Positions 37,623 to 46,070 of a stretch of DNA of 64,000 bases are shown piece by piece; positions within the stretch are counted from its first letter, which is position 1; each line of letters starts with the position of its first letter. Below the pieces are notes generated by a model. It made no database searches. It had not been told where the DNA came from and saw only the letters and a list, made by a program, of their open reading frames with translations. This DNA is from Simkaniaceae bacterium (GTDB lineage Bacteria; Chlamydiota; Chlamydiia; Chlamydiales; Simkaniaceae), in assembly GCA_018399055.1 (NCBI GenBank), contig CP073762.1:1-64000 (forward strand), in the 5' to 3' direction. Both the position numbers and the translations under genes were made by a program.

Positions 37623-39749
37623 ATGAATGAGCTCAATCCACAACAGAAAATTGCTGCCGAGCACATGGAGGGCCCCATGCTGGTGTTAGCTGGTGCTGGA
37701 TCCGGGAAAACCCGCGTTGTGACGAGCCGTATTGCTCACCTTTTAGAGGTTGGTGTTCCCTCCTCTGAGATTTTGGCGCTGACCTTTACCAACAAAGCCG
37801 CCGAAGAAATGCGCGTTCGAATTAAAAGGATGGCTGATCAGTACGTATTGACATCGACCTTCCATTCCCTTGGAGCACGGGTTCTTCGGGAATCGATCAG
37901 TGCAATTGGATACCGAAATGACTTCGCGATTTATGATGAAAATGACAGCCTTCAACTGCTGAAAAACTGTCTTGCTACGATGGGCTATAAAGACGAAAAG
38001 GGTCTCTTGAAATCGCTCCGCACTGCAATTTCCAATGCTAAAAATGATCTTCTCTCCCCGAATGATCTCTCTAAAGACTTTCGCACGCGAACTGATCAAC
38101 TCTTAAAAGATGTCTTTATTGCCTATCAGGAAAAACTTAAAGAATATAATGCCCTTGATTTTGATGATCTACTTTACCTGACTGTGAAACTTTTTCGAGA
38201 ATCAAAAGAAACCCTCGAGTACTATCAAAAAAGATGGTCGTTCATTTTAATCGATGAGTATCAAGATACAAACGCCGCCCAATATTTCATGACAAAGCTC
38301 CTTGTTGAAAAACACAACAATATTTTTGTTGTGGGAGATCCTGACCAATCGATCTACTCGTGGCGTGGAGCCAACATTCAAAACATTCTCGAATTTGAAA
38401 AAGATTACGAAAATGCTCAAGTGATCACCCTTGAACAGAACTACCGAAGCACATCTAACATATTAGAAGCTGCAAATGGGCTGATTCAACACAATGAAGA
38501 GCGCTATGAAAAAAAACTGTGGAGTGATCTTGGAGCTGGAGAAAAAATTGGTGTGTACATCGCAGAAAATGAGCGGCAAGAAGCTCTTTTTGTTGTTGAA
38601 GAACTGGTGCGCAAAACAAGGGAGGAACACCTGCCTCTCAGAGAGTGCGTTATTTTTTACCGGACTAACTCTCAATCTCGCACCTTTGAAGACGCCCTAT
38701 TAAAATACCAGATTCCCTACGTAATCTATGGAGGACTTTCTTTTTATCAACGACGAGAAATTAAGGATATTTTGTCTCTTCTTCGGATGGTTGTTTCTGA
38801 TTCCGATTACCTCGCCTTTGCACGTACGATCAACCTCCCTAAACGAGGGATTGGGCAAGCCACTCTTGTAAAACTTCGAGATGCCGCTGAAAAGGGCTCC
38901 CTTCCTATTCTAACTCTTGTAAGAAAACTTCTTTCAAGAGAAACAGAGGTGGTAAAGCTGACTAAGAAAGTTGAAGAAGGAATCACTGATTACCTCTACA
39001 CCCTTCGAACTCTCAAAGATATGCTTTCTGATAGCAAACCTCTTGAAGAAATCATTCAAGCGGCCATTGAAAACTCAAACTATGAGCGCGTCCTCCGCGA
39101 AGACCCCGAAACACACGAAGATCGGAAAAGCAATCTCGAAGCTCTTATTAACAAAGCAGCTGAATGGAGTGGCGAAAGAGAAACCCCCACTCTAGTCGCC
39201 TTTCTTGAAGAACTTTCCCTTAAGTCAAGCCTTGATGATCAGCCCGCTTATGATTCTGTCCGAATGATGACCCTCCATAATGGTAAAGGATTAGAATTTG
39301 CCCTCACCTTTATTGTAGGGATGGAAGAAGATCTCTTTCCACATATTAACTCTAAAGATTCAATTGAATCCTTGGAAGAAGAACGACGCCTCTGCTACGT
39401 CGGGATGACACGAGCAAAGCAATTTCTCTACCTCACTGCCTCAACATACCGGTTTATGTGGGGAATCTCAAAAGTGATGTGTCCCTCCCGCTTCCTTAAA
39501 GAAGTCCCCCAGCATTTTCTCACCTCTTTTTCTGAAGAAACCCTCATTGAAAAAGAAGATGATGACTGGTTGGAGGAAACAGGTTTTAAAGCAGGAACCA
39601 CCGTGTTCCATAAAGACTTTGGAAAAGGGATTATCAAAAAATCCTACAAAACATCACTAGGCCTCACCTACGACGTCGAATTTCTCGAGTCAAACTCGAC
39701 CCGCTCACTCGTTGGCAAATATGCCAAGTTTAAAGTCTGCACAGATTAG
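37623..39749 (+). CDS. uvrD: UvrD/PcrA-type superfamily 1 DNA helicase
   Basis: The 708-residue protein has the SF1A motifs in order: MLVLAGAGSGKTRVVTSRIA (Walker A), ILALTFTNKAAEEM, STFHSLGARVLRE, FDDLLYLTVKLF, FILIDEYQDTNAAQY, VVGDPDQSIYSWRGANI, VITLEQNYRSTSNIL, MTLHNGKGLEF and RRLCYVGMTRAKQFLYL. A Tudor-like C-terminal end (GTTVFHKDFGKGIIKKSY) is typical of PcrA/UvrD. It unwinds DNA in excision and mismatch repair. The gene lies before rpoN as in Chlamydia. TGTTATCCTGATTCCC precedes the ATG without a clear Shine-Dalgarno sequence. Confidence 0.95.
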   Translation: MNELNPQQKIAAEHMEGPMLVLAGAGSGKTRVVTSRIAHLLEVGVPSSEILALTFTNKAAEEMRVRIKRMADQYVLTSTFHSLGARVLRESISAIGYRNDFAIYDENDSLQLLKNCLATMGYKDEKGLLKSLRTAISNAKNDLLSPNDLSKDFRTRTDQLLKDVFIAYQEKLKEYNALDFDDLLYLTVKLFRESKETLEYYQKRWSFILIDEYQDTNAAQYFMTKLLVEKHNNIFVVGDPDQSIYSWRGANIQNILEFEKDYENAQVITLEQNYRSTSNILEAANGLIQHNEERYEKKLWSDLGAGEKIGVYIAENERQEALFVVEELVRKTREEHLPLRECVIFYRTNSQSRTFEDALLKYQIPYVIYGGLSFYQRREIKDILSLLRMVVSDSDYLAFARTINLPKRGIGQATLVKLRDAAEKGSLPILTLVRKLLSRETEVVKLTKKVEEGITDYLYTLRTLKDMLSDSKPLEEIIQAAIENSNYERVLREDPETHEDRKSNLEALINKAAEWSGERETPTLVAFLEELSLKSSLDDQPAYDSVRMMTLHNGKGLEFALTFIVGMEEDLFPHINSKDSIESLEEERRLCYVGMTRAKQFLYLTASTYRFMWGISKVMCPSRFLKEVPQHFLTSFSEETLIEKEDDDWLEETGFKAGTTVFHKDFGKGIIKKSYKTSLGLTYDVEFLESNSTRSLVGKYAKFKVCTD

Positions 39750-39768
39750 AACCAACTTGAGGTTCGCT

Positions 39769-39951
39769 TCAAGAAACCTCTTCGTCAATCTCTTCACCCT
39801 TGTGGGCAATACTGTCATCATGAGACTCTTCAACTTGTTTACCAATATAGCGACTTACAATATCACCTTTTGTATCGCTCGTTGGGCCACCCATATCAGG
39901 CGCCCCTGCAAGGAGTGAAAATATAACACTCGTTAAAGGGAGTAATTCCAT
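39769..39951 (-). CDS. tiny hypothetical protein, 60 residues
   Basis: GAGGAAAAAAA directly precedes the ATG, and the gene overlaps the previous small gene by 19 bp, so the two look translationally coupled. The hydrophobic start MELLPLTSVIFSLLAGAPDM suggests an export signal or membrane insertion. The rest is acidic (SHDDSIAHKGEEIDEEVS). Nothing like it is known to me. The good ribosome-binding site is the main argument that it is real. Confidence 0.45.
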   Translation of the reverse strand: MELLPLTSVIFSLLAGAPDMGGPTSDTKGDIVSRYIGKQVEESHDDSIAHKGEEIDEEVS

Positions 39952-40169
39952 TTTTTTTCCTCATTTTCTTTTCCCTGCTTTGGCATTGCTTTAAACACCT
40001 CACAGGAACGTTCGCGGTAGCGCTGAATAAGAGAATTTTTAAGATTATGAGTATATTTTTCTCGATAGTAGAGATAATTATCATTCTGATTCTCTACTGA
40101 GAGATGGGCAAAAGGGATCACTGCTAGAAAAATGCCTGCAACTACAATGATGGCGATTAGGCTTTTCAT
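39933..40169 (-). CDS. small exported or membrane-anchored hypothetical protein, 78 residues
   Basis: AAAGGA precedes the ATG by nine bases. The protein has an N-terminal signal or anchor (MKSLIAIIVVAGIFLAVIPF) followed by a polar, tyrosine- and lysine-rich part (YLYYREKYTHNLKNSL, RYRERSCEVF). I do not recognise it. It overlaps the following 60-residue gene and is divergent from rpoN with about 170 bp of AT-rich sequence between, in which I see no clear promoter. Confidence 0.55.
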   Translation of the reverse strand: MKSLIAIIVVAGIFLAVIPFAHLSVENQNDNYLYYREKYTHNLKNSLIQRYRERSCEVFKAMPKQGKENEEKKWNYSL

Positions 40170-40342
40170 CTTTTGTCATCCTTTATCAAAATGCTTTTAT
40201 TGCGATCAATTGTTGTCATTTTATAATTTGTTTCGCAAGTACTTTTTCTTCAAAAGACCTTAACATTCTATTAATCAAAGGAATTTAAAAACAGCTTTTT
40301 AGTATTTTTTTTCTGATATATAAGAAAAATAGGGGGAGAAAA

Positions 40343-41584
40343 ATGGGAAGAAACCTTCATTTCAGTCAGTGTGTTCAACAAGACCAACGCTTAATTATGA
40401 GTGTTGCGATGGAACGCGCCTTCCACGTCCTTCAACTTCCCACTGAAGAGCTAGCTGATTGGCTAGAGCAGGAAATTGAACAGAATCCTGTACTTGATCT
40501 TCCCTATAGCTCTGCGAAGGAATTCGATCCTTCATTCGCACCTTCGAAGCCAAGTCTCTACGATCATTTGCTCTTTGAGATTGCAATACATTTCACCACC
40601 GAGGAAGAAAAAGAAATCGCCCGTTATTTTGCCGGCTCTCTTAATAGTAAAGGAATGTTAACTCTTTCAGCTGAAGAAATTAAGGGGAAAGAAGAAGTTC
40701 TTAATATCTTTCAGCGGATGGAGCCAAAGGGGGTAGGAGCCCGCTCTGTCCAAGAAGCTCTTCTCATTCAACTCGAAGAAAAGAGCCACTCCCTTGCCTA
40801 CTCACTCGTTTCGAATCACTATCATGATCTTCTTCACCTCCGACTCCAAAAGATTGCAAAAGAAATGAATCTTAGCTTAAGTAAAGTTAAAGCTATCATT
40901 CACAAACAGATCCGCCCGCTCAACCCTTTCCCGGCTAGTAGCTATCAAGATGAACCGAATCCCATTCTCACAGCAGATGTTACCATCCATAATGAAGAAA
41001 ATATATGGAGCATTGAAGTAAATGACTCCACGCTGCCGCCGATTCAAATCCACCCCTATTACCTCAATGCATTGGAAGAAAAAGAATTAAAAAAAGATGA
41101 GATCGCTCTAATCAGACGCCATCTGGCCGCAGGGAAATGGCTGATCCGAATAATAGACCGTCGGAAGAAGACGTTGCAAGAGATTGCTACTTATCTCTTG
41201 AAGCGCGAGAGGGATTATTTTGAAGGAATCGCTTCTGCTCCCACCCCGCTTACAATGAAAGAGGTCGCAAAGGCTCTTTCTCTTAGCGAATCAACAATTA
41301 CTCGAGCTATTGCTAATAAAGCCTTAGCCACCCCCAGAGGCTTGCTGACTTTTCGAAGCTTTTTTGATCACGGTCTCAGATCGATAAAAGGAGAAGTTTC
41401 AAGCAAGGAAGCAAAGGATCTCCTTCTCAAACTTATTAAGCAGGAAGCAGTTCCCCTTTCAGATGAAGCCCTTTCTAAACAGCTTCTATCTCGGGGAATC
41501 CAATGTGCTAGACGCACTGTCACAAAATATCGAAAAGAACTTAAGATCGGGTCAGCATCTCAGCGGAAGTTGTGGAAACCCTAG
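40343..41584 (+). CDS. rpoN: RNA polymerase sigma-54 factor
   Basis: The 413-residue protein has the glutamine-poor region I (FSQCVQQDQRLIMSVAMERAF) and ELADWLEQEIEQNPVLD. The core-binding domain, the helix-turn-helix and the C-terminal RpoN box follow, the last reading CARRTVTKYRKELKI. It directs transcription from -24/-12 promoters together with an enhancer-binding activator, as with CtcB/CtcC in Chlamydia. GGGGGAG lies seven bases before the ATG. uvrD precedes it as in C. trachomatis. Its last 44 bases overlap the convergent glycosyltransferase gene. Confidence 0.96.
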   Translation: MGRNLHFSQCVQQDQRLIMSVAMERAFHVLQLPTEELADWLEQEIEQNPVLDLPYSSAKEFDPSFAPSKPSLYDHLLFEIAIHFTTEEEKEIARYFAGSLNSKGMLTLSAEEIKGKEEVLNIFQRMEPKGVGARSVQEALLIQLEEKSHSLAYSLVSNHYHDLLHLRLQKIAKEMNLSLSKVKAIIHKQIRPLNPFPASSYQDEPNPILTADVTIHNEENIWSIEVNDSTLPPIQIHPYYLNALEEKELKKDEIALIRRHLAAGKWLIRIIDRRKKTLQEIATYLLKRERDYFEGIASAPTPLTMKEVAKALSLSESTITRAIANKALATPRGLLTFRSFFDHGLRSIKGEVSSKEAKDLLLKLIKQEAVPLSDEALSKQLLSRGIQCARRTVTKYRKELKIGSASQRKLWKP

Positions 41585-43049
41585 ATTCTTCAAATGATAG
41601 CCCTACTCTATAACAATCGATCTCATCTGCCCAAGCTCTGATAAGGCCATGAACAGAGGAAAAAGACAGTTTTTTTATGTCTTTTTCAAGATCCAGGCGA
41701 CGATAAAGCCCCATTTGAAGAGCATCCGGGTTCTTGAACAATCCTTCCCCACGGCGGATATTCCAAGAGTAGATTCCTTCTTGCGGTATTTCTCTATCCT
41801 CTCTTGAAAGATGAAAATAGAATCCATAGGCATGGGTTTTTTGCATGGCTGCAATGCAAACCGGAAGGGAAATAGCTTCAGAAACCTCCACTTGATCGGT
41901 TGATAAAAGGACGTAAGGAGAGGACCCTGCGTTTCGCCAAAGAGATTGAAGAATAGCTTTTTTTAAATGCACTTCACCGTAGTCCGAGGAACGTATAAAC
42001 TGCACCCCGGTATGTACTTGTTTCATCATTTCATAACAATTAAAGTTCTTCTCTGTGCATTGATAAATCACTTGGATCGTGGCGATTCCATTTAGATTTT
42101 TTTCACATGAGGCCAAACAAGCATCGAGTTGCGTAGGAGAATCTTCAGAAAGGAGAACAAGATCCACTAAAGCCCCTTTGTGAGCCTGTTCCATGGCAGC
42201 TTTTACATGATCAGCCATAAAAGCCACTCTTCTATTCTTTCGGTTTCCTTTAGGCTTTTCATTATGAACATATAAGACATCGGGGATAAAGCGGACATGT
42301 GCTTTTGCAAGCTCGACCATTGGGATTAGCAGCGCATTTTCATCCTTAATCGAGATAAAAAAGCCTGTTTCAATATGCAGCTTTTTAAAAAGGCCTGCAT
42401 AATAGGTTTTCAATGGTGCAACAACCCATGGAGCACGCTGGACTCTTTTTTTATAGAGGGTCTTCTTGGGTTTAGGATCATGAATTCCCTTTTCCAGATT
42501 TACATAATCGATGTATTGCCCATAGGTAAGCCAAACATCGGGGTTGGTATAGTTCTGATTTAAACGGGCAAGAACATCCTCATGAGCTAGCCAGTCATTT
42601 CCATAGAGGTGAATGATGATCTCATCATCCTTAGAATGGGAGACAAGATTGTAGTACCTCTCGTAAACCTGATGATCATATTCGCATTCAATTAAGGACA
42701 CATTACGATCATTCCTCTTCACTGCTTTCTGGATTTGAGCTATCGTGCCATCACTTGATTGATGATCAATGTAAACAACTCGAAAGTTTGAATATTTCTG
42801 CATGAGGATCGAATCAATATTCTGATCAATTGAATCAATGTTATTATGGGTTAATATAATGAAAGTAAATGATTTATCTTCGTCTGGTTCTATTTCAGCA
42901 AAGGCAAAGTCTTCCGCAGGAATGATCCGAGTTTCCTTCTTAGACTTGATCAACCGATATTCTCTAACAAAAAAGGTCGGCAACAATAGAATAATAAATA
43001 GTATGAAAAGTCTATGTGTTAATGACTTTCCTCTTTTATTTCCTTTCAT
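41541..43049 (-). CDS. membrane-anchored GT2-type glycosyltransferase, last gene of the cluster
   Basis: The 502-residue protein has a signal anchor at about 12-30 (LFILFIILLLPTFFV). A GT-A domain follows: FTFIILTHNNIDSIDQNIDS, FRVVYIDHQSSDGT and DEIIIHLYGNDWLAHEDVL, whose last acidic pair may be the metal site. A second, more divergent GT-A-like part begins at VDLVLLSEDSPTQLDACLAS. The layout matches the 47238-48842 gene, so they are paralogues. An N-terminal anchor without other helices suggests the catalytic part faces the periplasm or is exported. Acceptor and donor are unknown. Its 3' end overlaps rpoN by 44 bp. Confidence 0.7.
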   Translation of the reverse strand: MKGNKRGKSLTHRLFILFIILLLPTFFVREYRLIKSKKETRIIPAEDFAFAEIEPDEDKSFTFIILTHNNIDSIDQNIDSILMQKYSNFRVVYIDHQSSDGTIAQIQKAVKRNDRNVSLIECEYDHQVYERYYNLVSHSKDDEIIIHLYGNDWLAHEDVLARLNQNYTNPDVWLTYGQYIDYVNLEKGIHDPKPKKTLYKKRVQRAPWVVAPLKTYYAGLFKKLHIETGFFISIKDENALLIPMVELAKAHVRFIPDVLYVHNEKPKGNRKNRRVAFMADHVKAAMEQAHKGALVDLVLLSEDSPTQLDACLASCEKNLNGIATIQVIYQCTEKNFNCYEMMKQVHTGVQFIRSSDYGEVHLKKAILQSLWRNAGSSPYVLLSTDQVEVSEAISLPVCIAAMQKTHAYGFYFHLSREDREIPQEGIYSWNIRRGEGLFKNPDALQMGLYRRLDLEKDIKKLSFSSVHGLIRAWADEIDCYRVGLSFEESRVSTTSAEMLTRS

Positions 43050-43097
43050 TTTATTATACTCCCCTTATAACTTGAATAACTAGGGAGAGGAGAGTTG

Positions 43098-43913
43098 TCA
43101 ACAGAATTGAGCTAAAATCTGCCTAATTCGTGGTGATTTTGAAACCTCATCTTCCAAATATTCGAGGATCTTTTCAACGGGTTGTGATGCAAACTTTTGG
43201 ATCTCAGAATCTTTTAATCGAAGCACAATAGGAAATGTGTTCTTTTGATTAGGAAAGACTTGAGAAAGTTTTTTGAGAGCTTTTTTTAGCATTCTTCGAT
43301 CTTTAATCAATGCTGCGAATCTAAAGACTAAATCAATAAAAGGAATCACCGTCACGATCCTAATAATAGGAAGAAATGGAGAAGACAAAAAGAAGAGAGA
43401 GGTTGTCTGAACAACTAATGAAATCAAAATCAATGAGATAAAAAAAAGGGCATGACTGGGTTTGCGGAATAAAGGACCTAGGAATTGGCGCCACCTAGAA
43501 GCAGAATGTTCATACGCAAGAATTTCTTCGAAGCGGGGTTCATTAAAAGCTACACGGAGCGCATGCAAAGTCTCATGATTTAATACTTCATCCCTTGAAT
43601 AGAATAGAAACCTCCCCTTTTTAAACCCCTTCCGAAGTTGAATAAGAGGGATTTTTTCACCAAAGACCCACAGCGCTGCACCCTGCCAAGGAAGAAGCCC
43701 TCGGTTTGAGTATGTCATCGGAATCCATTTTGGGGAAACTCCATAGAGATCCTCACACTGGGGATCCCATTCTTCTAGGATTTTCCCGTCAATTTCTTGG
43801 TTTTTTTGACTTTGGAGAATGTCAATCCGCTTGACAAAAGCCGCATCCGTTTCATCCGGGCCGGGGATGATCCCTTTGTCTCCTAATGATTTCAGTTCTT
43901 CTTTAGTTAGCAT
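43098..43913 (-). CDS. membrane protein with HExxH motif, putative metalloprotease
   Basis: The 271-residue protein has a soluble N-terminal part with VLNHETLHALRVAFNEPRFEE near residues 108-128. HETLH is an HExxH zinc signature, and the later EEILAYEHS could supply a third ligand. Two hydrophobic segments follow at about 153-172 (HALFFISLILISLVVQTTSL) and 178-200, then a basic C-terminal domain. I do not know the family; the motif suggests but does not prove a zinc peptidase. It overlaps the end of the upstream GT32 gene by 11 bp, so it belongs to the glycosyltransferase operon. Confidence 0.55.
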   Translation of the reverse strand: MLTKEELKSLGDKGIIPGPDETDAAFVKRIDILQSQKNQEIDGKILEEWDPQCEDLYGVSPKWIPMTYSNRGLLPWQGAALWVFGEKIPLIQLRKGFKKGRFLFYSRDEVLNHETLHALRVAFNEPRFEEILAYEHSASRWRQFLGPLFRKPSHALFFISLILISLVVQTTSLFFLSSPFLPIIRIVTVIPFIDLVFRFAALIKDRRMLKKALKKLSQVFPNQKNTFPIVLRLKDSEIQKFASQPVEKILEYLEDEVSKSPRIRQILAQFC

Positions 43914-44970
43914 TATGTCTTTTTCTAATCGCGATTAACTGTATCAAAAGCCCTGCAAAAAGAGCCAGATTTGCAGTCAAGATCACTGCATTAAAGAGGA
44001 GGATCTGGTTATTCTTACGAGAGATTGAGGCAAGGCGTCTTCTAGCGTTTCTCTCAAATTTTGTCTCATCTTCAAACCACGTTGAAGCGTAGTAATGGTG
44101 AGCAAAAAGGGAAAAATCTTCATCAATGCGATTAAAGTAGGCTGCCGGAAAGACAATATCCTTCGTTTCACCCTTGCCGATGAGCTCTCTTGTAGCATCG
44201 TCAAAAGAAGACCAACTACGGTGCGCTACGCGATAGATAACCGATTCCTTATCATCTCCAGGAAAAGCAGCAGAAATTTCATCCCAACGTTCTTTCACAT
44301 TATCTATGCTCCTCTGAAGAACTGGATGCCTCGGGCGAGCTCCAACAACATTATTGTTTACAGAGATCGAGCTGCTAAGCACTGGCTTATGGGGAGCTTC
44401 CAAGCCACAATATAGATGATAATTATGATGAAACGGAGCAAAAGATTTATAACATTTCACATCATGATCAACGTAAACTCCTCCTTCCTGATTCAGGATC
44501 TCATACCTGAGAAGCTCCGACTTTTCGGCATAGTTATCAGATTCTTCATAACAATATTTCAATGACTCGAAATTGAAGTCCGAAACGAGCTTCATTTCCA
44601 TATTTTTATTTGGAAGAGGGCGCCTGCGGTCTGTCCAAAATTTGACCGTCCAGTCGGGGTGCTTGTCAATCCAAGAGTTCACATTCTCAATAGACTCCTT
44701 AGGAAACGTGTTCGGTCCAACCCAAATAAAATGGATGACTTTTGGGATTTTAACCTCATCTCCTTTCAGAAATTGCAGTGCATTGTTCTTTTCATACAGT
44801 GCCTTGAAGAGACGAATATTTTGGTAATCTTCATGCGTCTCAACAAATTTCCAAACACTCTTGTTGGATCCCATCAATGTGTTGAAGTCATCGCTCTGTT
44901 TGAACTCACTTTTTTTTCCGCAAGCAAAAGTAAGAAAAAGAAGAGGAATTAAAACCCTAAGCAATTTCAT
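43903..44970 (-). CDS. GT32-type glycosyltransferase with lipoprotein signal and C-terminal membrane segment
   Basis: The start at 44970 is supported by AGGGGGG five bases upstream and overlaps the previous stop as ATGA. The signal peptide ends in the lipobox-like LTFAC (about residue 18). The catalytic region has IPKVIHFIWVGPNTFP, WTVKFWTDRRRPLP, SELLRYEILNQEGGVYVDHD (DxD metal site) and CGLEAPH. This is the fold shared by Och1-type enzymes and by clostridial-toxin-like transferases. A hydrophobic segment (FNAVILTANLALFAGLLIQL) lies near the C-terminus. It is a close tandem duplicate of 46071-47234 but lacks that gene's C-terminal tail. Confidence 0.78.
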   Translation of the reverse strand: MKLLRVLIPLLFLTFACGKKSEFKQSDDFNTLMGSNKSVWKFVETHEDYQNIRLFKALYEKNNALQFLKGDEVKIPKVIHFIWVGPNTFPKESIENVNSWIDKHPDWTVKFWTDRRRPLPNKNMEMKLVSDFNFESLKYCYEESDNYAEKSELLRYEILNQEGGVYVDHDVKCYKSFAPFHHNYHLYCGLEAPHKPVLSSSISVNNNVVGARPRHPVLQRSIDNVKERWDEISAAFPGDDKESVIYRVAHRSWSSFDDATRELIGKGETKDIVFPAAYFNRIDEDFSLFAHHYYASTWFEDETKFERNARRRLASISRKNNQILLFNAVILTANLALFAGLLIQLIAIRKRHNAN

Positions 44971-46067
44971 GATTCCCCCTTTTTTATCTCTCTGTTGATG
45001 AGAACGTATAAAACAAAACACCCCATCAAGGCAAGTAAACTAAACAGCTCAACTCTAATAATTTTTGCATCGCGCCCTCTCAAAGAACGCAGTGACTGCA
45101 AAAAATATCTCTCGTTGGGAGATTCATCGAGATCATGCCAAGTGGTTCCATAAAGGTGTTCTGAATAAAAACCTGGCAGACCATGCTTTGGGTAAAAGTA
45201 GCAAGCAGGGAAAATAATATCTGTGTTTTCTGGATGATTGAGCCCCGTGCTAAAGGCATGGGTCATGGCAATTAAAGTACGATGGACAACACGCCTTGCC
45301 TGAACCAGAGGATCTGTCGACGAGAAATTTGCTGTTACACTATCCCAACGATCCAGGACTTTCATAATCGCTTCTTTCATCACAGGATGATGGGGCTTTG
45401 CACCGATGATTCCAATCCCTGCCGTCACCGCTAGGTCATCGATTCCTTCATGGGGCATCTCTAAACACGCATAAAAATCATACCCAGTATTGAGTCCATG
45501 AAAAGGGCGAAGACACTTTGCATCGTGATCTATATAAATTCCTCCAAGTTGATAGAGAATTTCATAGCGCCAAATATCTGATTTTTCTCCCCAATTCTTT
45601 GATTCTTCGAATTTCTCTTTCAGATACAGAAAGTTAAAATCTTCCACATATCGAACCTGCATTTCTCGACATGGAGGAGGACGTTTTCTATCAGTCCAAA
45701 AAATGAAGGTCCAATCTGGATGGTGGGCCTTCCAAGTCCGAATAATTTCTACCGAGCTTGAAGGAAAGGGCTTGGGACCGATCCAAATCAAGTGAATTGT
45801 TTTTGGAATCTTGAAAATCGGGCTTGAGTTGAACTGGTACTGCTGGTTTTTTCTGTATAGAGTCTTATAGTACTCAATGTCTTTATAATCTCTTTTTGTC
45901 TGAATGTAACCCCAATCATCTGTACCGCTCCCTTCAAGCTCTTCGAATGGGTGATGAAGAGTTAAATTTGTAAATGTAGGAACCTTGCTTTTCTTAAGGT
46001 TATTAGAAAAAACATAAAAGAACACAAGGGGACAAATAAATAATAAGAGTACCAGTTCCTTCTTCAA
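44967..46067 (-). CDS. GT32-type glycosyltransferase, divergent paralogue
   Basis: The 366-residue protein has an N-terminal anchor (VLLLFICPLVFFYVFSNN). The catalytic region contains IPKTIHLIWIGPKPFP, WTFIFWTDRKRPPP and the metal-binding GGIYIDHDAKC, and a C-terminal helix reads LFSLLALMGCFVLYVLI. It shares the layout of its two neighbours but is clearly more diverged. The start is a TTG at 46067 with AAAGG upstream, three bases after the preceding stop, the same junction as at 47234. Donor and acceptor are unknown; both termini suggest a membrane-bound enzyme. Confidence 0.78.
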   Translation of the reverse strand: MKKELVLLLFICPLVFFYVFSNNLKKSKVPTFTNLTLHHPFEELEGSGTDDWGYIQTKRDYKDIEYYKTLYRKNQQYQFNSSPIFKIPKTIHLIWIGPKPFPSSSVEIIRTWKAHHPDWTFIFWTDRKRPPPCREMQVRYVEDFNFLYLKEKFEESKNWGEKSDIWRYEILYQLGGIYIDHDAKCLRPFHGLNTGYDFYACLEMPHEGIDDLAVTAGIGIIGAKPHHPVMKEAIMKVLDRWDSVTANFSSTDPLVQARRVVHRTLIAMTHAFSTGLNHPENTDIIFPACYFYPKHGLPGFYSEHLYGTTWHDLDESPNERYFLQSLRSLRGRDAKIIRVELFSLLALMGCFVLYVLINREIKKGES

Positions 46068-46070
46068 AAC

